64,000 nt of DNA from Cavia porcellus (lineage: Eukaryota; Chordata; Mammalia; Rodentia; Caviidae): positions 310,001-374,000 of the forward strand of contig NW_026947631.1 of the NCBI RefSeq assembly GCF_034190915.1, in the 5' to 3' direction. The notes beneath the pieces are model-generated. The model did no database searches and was not told the DNA's origin. It saw only the letters and a list, made by a program, of their open reading frames with translations. A program made the translations under genes and the position numbers. This document shows, one piece after another, positions 41,967 to 56,700 of this stretch (positions within the stretch are counted from its first letter, which is position 1; every line of letters begins with the position of its first letter).

Positions 41967-44900
41967 ATGCGCACCACCCCGTGATGTTTTTCTCACTCCT
42001 ACTATGAATGTAATGTAACACACACCCATACAATGCGCACCACCCCGTGATGATTTTCTCACTCCTACTAGTGAATGTAATGTAACACACACCCATACAA
42101 CGCGCACCGCCCCGTGATGTTTTTCTCACTCCTACTAGTGAATGTAATGTAACACACACCCATACAACGCGCAATGCCCCGTGATGTTTTTCTCACTCCT
42201 ACTAGTGAATGTAATGTAACACACACCCATACAACGCGCACCGCCCCGTGATGTTTTTCTCACTCCTACTAGTGAATGTAATGTAACACACACCCATACA
42301 ATGCGCACCACCCCGTGATGTTTTTCTCACTCCTACTAGTGAATGTAATGTAACACACACCCATACAATGCGCACCACCCCGTGATGTTTTTCTCACTCC
42401 TACTAGTGAATGTAATGTAACACACACCCATACAATGCGCACCACCCCGTGATGATTTTCTCACTCCTACTAGTGAATGTAATGTAACACACACCCATAC
42501 AATGCGCACCACCCCGTGATGTTTTTCTCACTCCTACTAGTGAATGTAATGTAACACACACCCATACAATGCGCACCACCCCGTGATGTTTTTCTCACTC
42601 CTACTAGTGAATCTAATGTAACACAAACCCATACAATGCGCACCACCCCGTGATGTTTTTCTCACTCCTACTAGTGAATGTAATGTAACACACACCCATA
42701 CAATGCGCACCACCCCGTGATGTTTTTCTCACTCCTACTAGTGAATCTAATGTAACACAAACCCATACAATGCGCACCACCCCGTGATATTTTTCTCACT
42801 CCTACTAGTGAATCTAATGTAACACACACCCATACAATGCGCACCACCCCGTGATGTTTTTCTCACTCCTACTAGTGAATGTAATGTAACACACACCCAT
42901 ACAATGCGCACCACCCCGTGATGTTTTTCTCACTCCTACTAGTGAATGTAATGTAACACACACCCATACAATGCGCACCACCCCGTGATGTTTTTCTCAC
43001 TCCTACTAGTGAATGTAATGTAACACACACCCATACAATGCACACCACCCCGTGATGTTTTTCTCACTGCTAGTAGTGAATGTAGTGTAACACACAACCA
43101 TACAATGCGCACCACCCCGTGATGTTTTTCTCACTCCAACTAGTGAATGTAATGTAACACACACCCATACAATGCGCACTACCCCGTGATGATTTTCTCA
43201 CTCCTACTAGTGAATCTAATGTAACACACACCTATACAATGCGCACCACCCCGTGATGTTTTTCTCACTCCTACTAGTGAATGTAATGTAACACACACCC
43301 ATACAATGCGCACCACCCCGTGATGTTTTTCTCACTCCTACTAGTGAATGTAATGTAACAAACACCCATACAATGCGCACCACACCGTGATGTTTTTCTC
43401 ACTGCTACTAGTGAATCTAATGTAACACTCACCCATACAATGCGCACCACCCCGTGATGTTTTTCTCACTCCTACTAGTGAATGTAATGTAACACACACC
43501 CATACAATGCGCACCACCCCGTGATGTTTTTCTCACTCCTACTAGTGAATGTAATGTAACACACACCCATACAATGCGCACCACCCCGTGATGTTTTTCT
43601 CACTCCTACTAGTGAACGTAATGTAACACACACCCATACAATGGGCACCACCCCGTGATATTTTTCTCACTCCTACTAGTGAATGTAATGTAACACACAC
43701 CCATACAATGCTCACCACCCCGTGATGTTTTTCTCACTCCTACTAGTGAATGTAATGTAACACACATCCATACAATGCGCACCACCCCGTGATGTTTTTC
43801 TCACTCCTACTAGTGAATGTAATGTAACACACACCCATACAATGCGCACCACCCCGTGATGTTTTTCTCACTCCTACTAGTGAATGTAATGTAACACACA
43901 CCCATACAATGCGCACCACCCCGTGATGTTTCTCTCACTCCTACTAGTGAATGTAATGTAACACACACCCATAAAATGCGCACCACCCCGTGATGTTTGT
44001 CTCACTCCTACTAGTGAATCTAATGTAACACACACCCATACAATGCGCACTACCCTGTGATGATTTTCTCACTCCTACTAGTGAATGTAATGTAACACAC
44101 ACCCATACAATGCGCACCACCCCGTGATGTTTTTCTCACTCCTACTAGTGAATGTAATGTAACACACACCCATACAATGCGCACCACCCCGTGATGTTTT
44201 TCTCACTCCTACTATGAATGTAATGTAACACACACCCATACAATGCGCACCACCCCGTGATGATTTTCTCACTCCTACTAGTGAATCTAATGTAACAAAC
44301 ACCCATACAATGCGCACCACCCCGTGATGTTTTTCTCACTCCTACTAGTGAATGTAATGTAACACACACCCATACAATGCGCACCACCCCGTGATGTTTT
44401 TCTCACTCCTACTAGTGAATCTAATGTAACACAAACCCATACAATGCGCACCACTCGGTGATGTTTTTCTCACTCCTACTAGTGAATGTAATGTAACACA
44501 CACCCATACAATGCGCACCACCCCGTGATGTTTTTCTCACTCCTACTAGTGAATCTAATGTAACACAAACCCATACAATGTGCACCACCCCGTGATGTTT
44601 TTCTCACTCCTACTAGTGAATCTAATGTAACACACACCCATACAATGCGCACCACCCCGTGATGTTTTTCTCACTCCTACTAGTGAATGTAATGTAACAC
44701 ACACCCATACAATGCGCACCACCCCGTGATGTTTTTCTCACTCCTACTAGTGAATGTAATGTAACACACACCCATACAATGCGCACCACCCCGTGATGTT
44801 TTTCTCACTCCTACTAGTGAATGTAATGTAACACACACCCATACAATGCGCACCACCCCGTGATGTTTTTCTCACTGCTAGTAGTGAATATAGTGTAACA

Positions 44901-46117
44901 CACACCCATACAATGCGCACCACCCCGTGATGTTTTTCTCACTCCAACTAGTGAATGTAATGTAACACACACCCATACAATGCGCACTACCCTGTGATGA
45001 TTTTCTCACTCCTACTAGTGAATCTAATGTAATACACACCCATACAATGCGCACCACCCCGTGATGTTTTTCTCACTCCTACTAGTGAATGTAATGTAAC
45101 ACACACCCATACAATGCGCACCACCCCGTGATGTTTTTCTCACTCCTACTAGTGAATGTAATGTAACACACACCCATACAATGCGCACCACACCGTGATG
45201 TTTTTCTCACTCCTACTAGTGAATCTAATGTAACACTCACCCATACAATGCGCACCACCCCGTGATGTTTTTCTCACTCCTACTAGTGAATGTAATGTAA
45301 CACACACCCATACAATGCGCACCACCCCGTGATGTTTTTCTCACTCCTACTAGTGAATGTAATGTAACACACACCCATACAATGCGCACCACCCCGTGAT
45401 GTTTTTCTCACTCCTACTAGTGAATGTAATGTAACACACACCCATACAATGGGCACCACCCCGTGATGTTTTTCTCACTCCTACTAGTGAATGTAATGTA
45501 ACACAAACCCATACAATGCTCACCACCCCGTGATGTTTTTCTCACTCCTACTAGTGAATGTAATGTAACACACACCCATACAATGCGCACCACCCCGTGA
45601 TGTTTTTCTCACTCCTACTAGTGAATGTAATGTAACACACACCCATACAATGCGCACCACCCCGTGATGTTTTTCTCACTCCTACTAGTGAATGTAATGT
45701 AACACACACCCATACAATGCGCACCACCCCGTGATGTTTCTCTCACTCCTACTAGTGAATGTAATGTAACACACACCCATAAAATGCGCACCACCCCGTG
45801 ATGTTTGTCTCACTCCTACTAGTGAATCTAATGTAACACACACCCATACAATGCGAACTACCCCGTGATGATTTTCTCACTCCTACTAGTGAATCTAATG
45901 TAACACACACCCATACAATGCGCACCACCCCGTGATGTTTTTCTCACTCCTACTAGTGAATGTAATGTAACACACACCCATACAATGCGCACCACCCCGT
46001 GATGTTTTTCTCACTCCTACTAGTGAATGTAATGTAACACACACCCATACAATGCTCACCACCCCGTGATGTTTTTCTCACTCCTACTAGTGAATGTAAT
46101 GTCACACACCCATACAA
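41967..46117. repeat. 66-monomer higher-order unit (4,418 bp), copy 2
   Basis: Near-identical to the preceding unit by the marker series listed there, down to rare forms such as GTCACACACCC at 46,101 and TGAACGTAAT near 43,615 (39,197 in copy 1). One observed difference is GCAATGCC near 42,173 against GCAACGCC near 37,756. The copy is about 4.15 kb long before the register shifts: just after 46,117 an extra monomer enters and the offset to copy 1 becomes 4,485. The high similarity implies recent duplication or ongoing homogenisation. Confidence 0.88.
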
Positions 46118-46481
46118 TGCGCACTACCCCGTGATGTTTTTCTCACTCCTACTAGTGAATGTAATGTAACACACACCCATACAATGCGCACCACCCCGTG
46201 ATGTTTCTCTCACTCCTACTAGTGAATGTAATGTAACACACACCCATAAAATGCGCACCACCCCGTGATGTTTGTCTCACTCCTACTAGTGAATCTAATG
46301 TAACACACACCCATACAATGCGCACTACCCTGTGATGATTTTCTCACTCCTACTAGTGAATGTAATGTAACACACACCCATACAATGCGCACCACCCCGT
46401 GATGTTTTTCTCACTCCTACTAGTGAATGTAATGTAACACACACCCATACAATGGGCACCACACCGTGATACTTTTCTCAC

Positions 46482-48362
46482 TCCTACTAGTGAATGTAAT
46501 GTAACACACACCCATACAATGCGCACCACCCCGTGATGTTTTTCTCACTCCTACTATGAATGTAATGTAACACACACCCATACAATGCGCACCACCCCGT
46601 GATGATTTTCTCACTCCTACTAGTGAATCTAATGTAACAAACACCCATACAATGCGCACCACCCCGTGATGTTTTTCTCACTCCTACTAGTGAATGTAAT
46701 GTAACACACACCCATACAATGCGCACCACCCCGTCATGTTTTTCTCACTCCTACTAGTGAATCTAATGTAACACAAACCCATACAATGCGCACCACTCGG
46801 TGATGTTTTTCTCACTCCTACTAGTGAATGTAATGTAACACACACCCATACAATGCGCACCACCCCGTGATGTTTTTCTCACTCCTACTAGTGAATCTAA
46901 TGTAACACAAACCCATACAATGTGCACCACCCCGTGATGTTTTTCTCACTCCTACTAGTGAATCTAATGTAACACACACCCATACAATGCGCACCACCCC
47001 GTGATGTTTTTCTCACTCCTACTAGTGAATGTAATGTAACACACACCCATACAATGCGCACCACCCCGTGATGTTTTTCTCACTCCTACTAGTGAATGTA
47101 ATGTAACACACACCCATACAATGCGCACCACCCCGTGATGTTTTTCTCACTCCTACTAGTGAATGTAATGTAACACACACCCATACAATGCGCACCACCC
47201 CGTGATGTTTTTCTCACTGCTAGTAGTGAATATAGTATAACACACACCCATACAATGCGCACCACCCCGTGATGTTTTTCTCACTCCAACTAGTGAATGT
47301 AATGTAACACACACCTATACAATGCGCACTACCCTGTGATGATTTTCTCACTCCTACTAGTGAATCTAATGTAACACACACCCATACAATGCGCACCACC
47401 CCGTGATGTTTTTCTCACTCCTACTAGTGAATGTAATGTAACACACACCCATACAATGCGCACCACCCCGTGATGTTTTTCTCACTCCTACTAGTGAATG
47501 TAATGTAACACACACCCATACAATGCGCACCACACCGTGATGTTTTTCTCACTCCTACTAGTGAATCTAATGTAACACTCACCCATACGATGCGCACCAC
47601 CCCGTGATGTTTTTCTCACTCCTACTAGTGAATGTAATGTAACACACACCCATACAATGCGCACCACCCCGTGATGTTTTTCTCACTCCTACTAGTGAAT
47701 GTAATGTAACACACACCCATACAATGCGCACCACCCCGTGATGTTTTTCTCACTCCTACTAGTGAATGTAATGTAACACACACCCATACAATGGGCACCA
47801 CCCCGTGATATTTTTCTCACTCCTACTAGTGAATGTAATGTAACACACACCCATACAATGCTCACCACCCCGTGATGTTTTTCTCACTCCTACTAGTGAA
47901 TGTAATGTAACACACACCCATACAATGCGCACCACCCCGTGATGTTTTTCTCACTCCTACTAGTGAATGTAATGTAACACACACCCATACAATGCGCACC
48001 ACCCCGTGAGTTTTTTCTCACTCCTACTAGTGAATGTAATGTAACACACACCCATACAATGCGCACCACCCCGTGATGTTTCTCTCACTCCTACTAGTGA
48101 ATGTAATGTAACACACACCCATAAAATGCGCACCACCCCGTGATGTTTGTCTCACTCCTACTAGTGAATCTAATGTAACACACACCCATACAATGCGAAC
48201 TACCCCGTGATGATTTTCTCACTCCTACTAGTGAATCTAATGTAACACACACCCATACAATGCGCACCACCCCGTAATGTTTTTCTCACTCCTACTAGTG
48301 AATGTAATGTAACACACACCCATACAATGCGCACCACCCCTTGATGTTTTTCTCACTCCTAC
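46482..48362. repeat. Partial copy of 44,140-46,020, offset 2,342 bp (35 monomers)
   Basis: Markers at 44,212/46,554 (66-bp monomer), 44,453/46,795 (CACTCGG), 44,877/47,219 (GCTAGTAGTGAATATAG), 44,943/47,285 (CTCCAACTAG), 45,451/47,793 (GGGCACC) and 45,853/48,195 (GCGAAC) are all exactly 2,342 bp apart = 35 x 67 minus 3. With the two preceding half-units this gives five successive half-unit starts at 37,585, 39,794, 42,002, 44,212 and 46,554. Copy-specific changes include CCGTCATG near 46,735 and a GTATAAC form near 47,236. Confidence 0.88.
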
Positions 48363-50765
48363 TAGTGAATGTAATGTAACACACACCCATACAATGCCCA
48401 CCACCCCGTGATGTTTTTCTCACTCCTACTAGTGAATGTAATGTAACACACACCCATACAATGCGCACCACCCCGTGATGTTTTTCTCACTCCTACTAGT
48501 GAATGTAATGTAACACACACCCATACAATGCGCACCACCCCGTGATGATTTTCTCACTCCTACTAGTGAATCTAATGTAACCAACACCCATACAATGCGC
48601 ACCACCCCGTGATGTTTTTCTCACTCCTACTAGTGAATGTAATGTAACACACACCCATACAATGCGCACCACCCCGTGATGTTTTTCTCACTCATACTAG
48701 TGAATGTAATGTAACACACACCCATACAATGTGCACCACCCCGTGATGTTTTTCTCACTCCTACTAGTGAATCTAATGTAACACACACCCATACAATGCG
48801 CACCACCCCGTGATGTTTTTCTCACTCCTACTATGAATGTAATGTAACACACACCCATACAATGCGCACCACCCCGTGATGATTTTCTCACTCCTACTAG
48901 TGAATCTAATGTAACAAACACCCATACAATGCGCACCACCCCGTGATGTTTTTCTCACTCCTACTAGTGAATGTAATGTAACACACACCCATACAATGCG
49001 CACCACCCCGTGAAGTTTTTCTCACTCCTACTAGTGAATGTAATGTAAAACACCCATACAATGCGCACCACCCCGTGATATTTTTCTCACTCCTACTAGT
49101 GAATGTAATGTAACACACACCCATACAATGCGCACCACCCCGTGATGTTTTTCTCACTCCTACTAGTGAGTGTAATGTAACACACACCCATAGAACGCGC
49201 ACCACCCCGTGATGTTTTTCTCACTCCTACTAGTGAATCTAATGTAACACACACCCATACAACGCGCACCACCCCGTGATGTTTTTCTCACTCCTACTAG
49301 TGAATGTAATGTAACACACACCCATACAACACGCACCACCCCGTGATGATTTTCTCACTCCTACTAGTGAATGTAATGTAACACACACCCTTACAACGCG
49401 CACCACCCCGTGATGTTTTTCTCACTCCTACTAGTGAATGTAATGTAACACACACCCATACAACGCGCACCGCCCCGTGATGTTTTTCTCACTCCTACTA
49501 GTGAATGTAATGTAACACACACCCATAGAACGCGCACCGCCCCGTGATGTTTTTCTCACTCCTACTAGTGAATGTAATGTAACACACACCCATACAACGC
49601 GCACCGCCCCGTGATGTTTTTCTCACTCCTACTAGTGAATGTAATGTAACACACACCCATACAACGCGCACCACCCCGTGATATTTTTCTCACTCCTACT
49701 AGTGAATGTAATGTAACACACACCCATACAACGCGCACCACCCCGTGATGATTTTCTCACTCCTACTAGTGAATGTAATGTAACACACACCCATACAATG
49801 CGCATCACCCCGTGATGTTTTTCTCACTCCTACTAGTGAATGTAATGTAACACACACCCATACAATGCGCACCACCCCGTGATGTTTTTCTCACTGCTAC
49901 TAGTGAATCTAATGTAACACAAACCCATACAATGCGCACCACCCCGTGATGTTTTTCTCACTCCTACTAGTGAATGTAATGTAACACACACCCATACAAT
50001 GCGCACCGCCCCGTGATGTTTTTCTCACTCCTACTAGTGAATGTAATGTAACACACACCCATACAATGCGCACCACCCCGTGATGTTTTTCTCACTCCTA
50101 CTAGTGAATGTAATGTAACACACACCCATACAATGCGCACCACCCCGTGATGATTTTCTCACTCCTACTAGTGAATGTAATGTAACACACACCCATACAA
50201 TGCGCATCACCCCGTGATGTTTTTCTCACTCCTACTAGTGAATGTAATGTAACACACACCCATACAATGCGCACCACCCCGTGATGTTTTTCTCACTCCT
50301 ACTAGTGAATCTAATGTAACACAAACCCATACAATGCGCACCACCCCGTGATGTTTTTCTCACTCCTACTAGTGAATGTAATGTAACACACACCCATACA
50401 ATGCGCACCACCCGTGATGTTTTTCTCACTCCTACTAGTGAATCTAATGTAACACAAACCCATACAATGCGCACCACCTCGTGATGTTTTTCTCACTCCT
50501 ACTAGTGAATCTAATGTAACACACACCCATACAATGCGCACCACCCCGTGAAGTTTTTCTCACTCCTACTAGTGAATGTAATGTAACACACACCCATACA
50601 ATGCGCACCACCCCGTGATGTTTTTCTCACTCCTACTAGTGAATGTAATGTAACACACACCCATACAATGCGCACCACCCCGTGATGTTTTTCTCACTCC
50701 TACTAGTGAATGTAATGTAACACACACCCATACAATGCACACCACCCCGTGATGTTTTTCTCACT
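48362..50765. repeat. Satellite mosaic with the longest CpG-rich block
   Basis: Contains a 66-bp monomer at 48,831, a 65-bp monomer near 49,047, then CpG-rich monomers almost continuously from 49,192 to 49,740, the longest such run in the window. A ten-monomer A5/G29/C29 pattern follows, with GCGCATCACC variants near 49,803 and 50,205. Spacing between these two is about 402 bp, suggesting a small six-monomer duplication. One base is lost near 50,411. Confidence 0.75.
49180..49745. repeat. Longest CpG-rich monomer run
   Basis: CATAGAAC leader near 49,191 followed by eight further C53 monomers to 49,740. G61 appears in the middle three and is absent at both ends. A second CATAGAAC form occurs inside the run near 49,526. 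Confidence 0.88.
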
Positions 50766-53700
50766 GCTAGTAGTGAATGTAGTGTAACACACACCCATAC
50801 AATGCGCACCACCCCGTGATGTTTTTCTCACTCCAACTAGTGAATGTAATGTAACACACACCCATACAATGCGCACTACCCCGTGATGATTTTCTCACTC
50901 CTACTAGTGAATCTAATGTAACACACACCTATACAATGCGCACCACCCCGTGATGTTTTTCTCACTCCTACTAGTGAATGTAATGTAACACACACCCATA
51001 CAATGCGCACCACCCCGTGATGTTTTTCTCACTCCTACTAGTGAATCTAATGTAACACACACCCATACAATGCGCACCACCCCGTGATGTTTTTCTCACT
51101 CCTACTATGAATGTAATGTAACACACACCCATACAATGCGCACCACCCCGTGATGATTTTCTCACTCCTACTAGTGAATCTAATGTAACAAACACCCATA
51201 CAATGCGCACCACCCCGTGATGTTTTTCTCACTCCTACTAGTGAATGTAATGTAACAGACACCCATACAATGCGCACCACCCCGTGATGTTTTTCTCACT
51301 CCTACTAGTGAATGTAACGTAACACACACCCATACAATGCGCACCACCCCGTGATGTTTTCCTCATTCGTACTAGTGAATGTAATGTAACACACACCCAT
51401 AAAATGCGCACCACCGCGTGATGTTTTTCTCACTCCTAGTAGTGAATCTAATGTAACACACACCCATACAATGCGCACCACTCCGTGATGTTTTTCTCAC
51501 TGCTACTAGTGAATGTAATGTAACACACCCATACAATGCGCACCACCCCGTGATATTTTTCTCACTCCTACTAGTGAATGTAATGTAACACACACCCATA
51601 CAATGCGCACCACCCCGTGATGTTTTTCTCACTCCTACTAGTGAGTGTAATGTAACACACACCCATAGAACGCGCACCACCCCGTGATGTTTTTCTCACT
51701 CCTACTAGTGAATCTAATGTAACACACACCCATACAACGCGCACCACCCCGTGATGTTTTTCTCACTCCTACTAGTGAATGTAATGTAACACACACCCAT
51801 ACAACGCGCACCACCCCGTGATGATTTTCTCATTCATACTAGTGAATGTAATGTAACACATACCCATACAACGCGCACCACACCGTGATGTTTTTCTCAC
51901 TCCTACTAGTGAATCTAATGTAACACAAACCCATACAATGCGCACCACCTCGTGATGTTTTTCTCACTCCTACTAGTGAATCTAATGTAACACACACCCA
52001 TACAATGCGCACCACCCCGTGATGTTTTTCTCACTCCTACTAGTGAATGTAATGTAACACACACCCATACAATGCGCAACACCCCGTGATGTTTTTCTCA
52101 CTCCTACTAGTGAATGTAATGTAACACACACCCATACAATGCGCACCACCCCGTGATGTTTTTCTCACTCCTACTAGTGAATGTAATGTAACACACACCC
52201 ATACAATGCACACCACCCCGTGATGTTTTTCTCACTGCTAGTAGTGAATGTAGTGTAACACACACCCATACAATGCGCACCACCCCGTGATGTTTTTCTC
52301 ACTCCAACTAGTGAATGTAATGTAACACACACCCATACAATGCGCACTACCCCGTGATGATTTTCTCACTCCTACTAGTGAATCTAATGTAACACACACC
52401 TATACAATGCGCACCACCCCGTGATGTTTTTCTCACTCCTACTAGTGAATGTAATGTAACACACACCCATACAATGCGCACCACCCCGTGATGTTTTTCT
52501 CACTCCTACTAGTGAATGTAATGTAACAAACACCCATACAATGCGCACCACACCGTGATGTTTTTCTCACTGCTACTAGTGAATCTAATGTAACACTCAC
52601 CCATACAATGCGCACCACCCCGTGATGTTTTTCTCACTCCTACTAGTGAATGTAATGTAACACACACCCATACAATGCGCACCACCCCGTGATGGTTTTC
52701 TCACTCCTACTAGTGAATGTAATGTAACACACACCCATACAATGCGCACCACCCCATGATGTTTTTCTCACTCCTACTAGTGAATGTAATGTAACACACA
52801 CCCATACAATCGGCACCACCCCGTGATATTTTTCTCACTCCTACTAGTGAATGTAATGTAACACACACCCATACAATGCTCACCACCCCGTGATGTTTTT
52901 CTCACTCCTACTAGTGAATGTAATGTAACACACACCCATACAATGCGCACCACCCCGTGATGTTTTTCTCACTCCTACTAGTGAATGTAATGTAACACAC
53001 ACCCATACAATGCGCACCACCCCGTGATGTTTTTCTCACTCCTACTAGTGAATGTAATCTAACACACACCCATACAATGCGCACCACCCCGTGATGTTTC
53101 TCTCACTCCTACTAGTGAATGTAATGTAACACACACCCATAAAATGCGCACCACCCCGTGATGTTTGTCTCACTCCTACTAGTGAATCTAATGTAACACA
53201 CACCCATACAATGCGCACTACCCTGTGATGATTTTCTCACTCCTACTAGTGAATCTAATGTAACACACACCCATACAATGCGCACCACCCCGTGATGTTT
53301 TTCTCACTCCTACTAGTGAATGTAATGTAACACACACCCATACAATGCGCACCACCCCGTGATGTTTTTCTCACTCCTACTAGTGAATGTAATGTAACAC
53401 ACACCCATACAATGCGCACCACACCGTGATGTTTTTCTCACTCCTACTAGTGAATCTAATGTAACACTCACCCATACAATGCACACCACCCCGTGATGTT
53501 TTTCTCACTCCTACTAGTGAATGTAATGTAACACACACCCCTACAATGCGCACCACCCCGTGATGTTTTTCTCACTCCTACTAGTGAATGTAATGTAACA
53601 CACACCCATACAATGCGCACCACCCCGTGATGTTTTTCTCACTCCTACTAGTGAATGTAATGTAACACACACCCATACAATGCACACCACCCCGTGATGT

Positions 53701-56700
53701 TTTTCTCACTGCTAGTAGTGAATGTAGTGTAACACACACCCATACAATGCGCACCACCCCGTGATGTTTTTCTCACTCCAACTAGTGAATGTAATGTAAC
53801 ACACAGCCATACAATGCGCACTACCCCGTGATGATTTTCTCACTCCTACTAGTGAATCTAATGTAACACACACCTATACAATGCGCACCACCCCGTGATG
53901 TTTTTCTCACTCCTACTAGTGAATGTAATGTAACACACACCCATACAATGCGCACCACCCCGTGATGTTTTTCTCACTCCTACTAGTGAATGTAATGTAA
54001 CACACACCCATACAATGCGCACCACCCCGTGATGTTTTTCTCACTCCTACTAGTGAATGTAATGCAACACACACCCATACAATGCGCACCACCCCGTGAT
54101 GTTTTTCTCACTCCTACTAGTGAATCTAATGTAACACACACCCATACAATGCGCACCACCCCGTGATGTTTTTCTCACTCCTACTATGAATGTAATGTAA
54201 CACACACCCATACAATGCGCACCACCCCGTGATGATTTTCTCACTCCTACTAGTGAATCTAATGTAACAAACACCCATACAATGCGCACCACCCCGTGAT
54301 GTTTTTCTCACTCCTACTAGTGAATGTAATGTAACAGACACCCATACAATGCGCACCACCCCGTGATGTTTTTCTCACTCCTACTAGTGAATGTAACGTA
54401 ACACACACCCATACAATGCGCACCACCCCGTGATGTTTTCCTCATTCGTACTAGTGAATGTAATGTAACACACACCCATAAAATGCGCACCACCGCGTGA
54501 TGTTTTTCTCACTCCTAGTAGTGAATCTAATGTAACACACACCCATACAATGCGCACCACTCCGTGATGTTTTTCTCACTGCTACTAGTGAATGTAATGT
54601 AACACACCCATACAATGCGCACCACCCCGTGATATTTTTCTCACTCCTACTAGTGAATGTAATGTAACACACACCCATACAATGCGCACCACCCCGTGAT
54701 GTTTTTGTCACTCCTACTAGTGAGTGTAATGTAACACACACCCATAGAACGCGCACCACCCCGTGATGTTTTTCTCACTCCTACTAGTGAATCTAATGTA
54801 ACACACACCCATACAACGCGCACCACCCCGTGATGTTTTTCTCACTCCTACTAGTGAATGTAATGTAACACACACCCATACAACGCGCACCACCCCGTGA
54901 TGATTTTCTCATTCCTACTAGTGAATGTAATGTAACACACACCCATACAACGCGCACCACACCGTGATGTTTTTCTCACTCCTACTAGTGAATCTAATGT
55001 AACACAAACCCATACAATGCGCACCACCTCGTGATGTTTTTCTCACTCCTACTAGTGAATCTAATGTAACACACACCCATACAATGCGCACCACCCCGTG
55101 ATGTTTTTCTCACTCCTACTAGTGAATGTAATGTAACACACACCCATACAATGCGCACCACCCCGTGATGTTTTTCTCACTCCTACTAGTGAATGTAATG
55201 TAACACACACCCATACAATGCGCACCACCCCGTGATGTTTTTCTCACTCCTACTAGTGAATGTAATGTAACACACACCCATACAATGCACACCACCCCGT
55301 GATGTTTTTCTCACTGCTAGTAGTGAATGTAGTGTAACACACACCCATACAATGCGCACCACCCCGTGATGTTTTTCTCACTCCAACTAGTGAATGTAAT
55401 GTAACACACACCCATACAATGCGCACTACCCCGTGATGATTTTCTCACTCCTACTAGTGAATCTAATGTAACACACACCTATACAATGCGCACCACACCG
55501 TGATGTTTTTCTCACTGCTACTAGTGAATCTAATGTAACACTCACCCATACAATGCGCACCACCCCGTGATATTTTTCTCACTCCTACTAGTGAATGTAA
55601 TGTAACACACACCCATACAATGCGCACCACCCCGTGATGTTTTTCTCACTCCTACTAGTGAATGTAATGTAACAAACACCCATACAATGCGCACCACACC
55701 GTGATGTTTTTCTCACTGCTACTAGTGAATCTAATGTAACACTCACCCATACAATGCGCACCACCCCGTGATGTTTTTCTCACTCCTACTAGTGAATGTA
55801 ATGTAACACACACCCATACAATGCGCACCACCCCGTGATGGTTTTCTTACTCCTACTAGTGAATGTAATGTAACACACACCCATACAATGCGCACCACCC
55901 CATGATGTTTTTCTCACTCCTACTAGTGAATGTAATGTAACACACACCCATACAATCGGCACCACCCCGTGATATTTTTCTCACTCCTACTAGTGAATGT
56001 AATGTAACACACACCCATACAATGCTCACCACCCCGTGATGTTTTTCTCACTCCTACTAGTGAATGTAATGTAACACACACCCATACAATGCGCACCACC
56101 CCGTGATGTTTTTCTCACTCCTACTAGTGAATGTAATGTAACACACACCCATACAATGCGCACCACCCCGTGATGTTTTTCTCACTCCTACTAGTGAATG
56201 TAATCTAACACACACCCATACAATGCGCACCACCCCGTGATGTTTCTCTCACTCCTACTAGTGAATGTAATGTAACACACACCCATAAAATGCGCACCAC
56301 CCCGTGATGTTTGTCTCACTCCTACTAGTGAATCTAATGTAACACACACCCATACAATGCGCACTACCCTGTGATGATTTTCTCACTCCTACTAGTGAAT
56401 CTAATGTAACACACACCCATACAATGCGCACCACCCCGTGATGTTTTTCTCACTCCTACTAGTGAGTGTAATGTAACACACACCCATACAATGCGCACCA
56501 CCCCGTGATGTTTTTCTCACTCCTACTAGTGAATGTAATGTAACACACACCCATACAATGCGCACCACACCGTGATGTTTTTCTCACTCCTACTAGTGAA
56601 TCTAATGTAACACTCACCCATACAATGCACACCACCCCGTGATGTTTTTCTCACTCCTACTAGTGAATGTAATGTAACACACACCCCTACAATGCGCACC

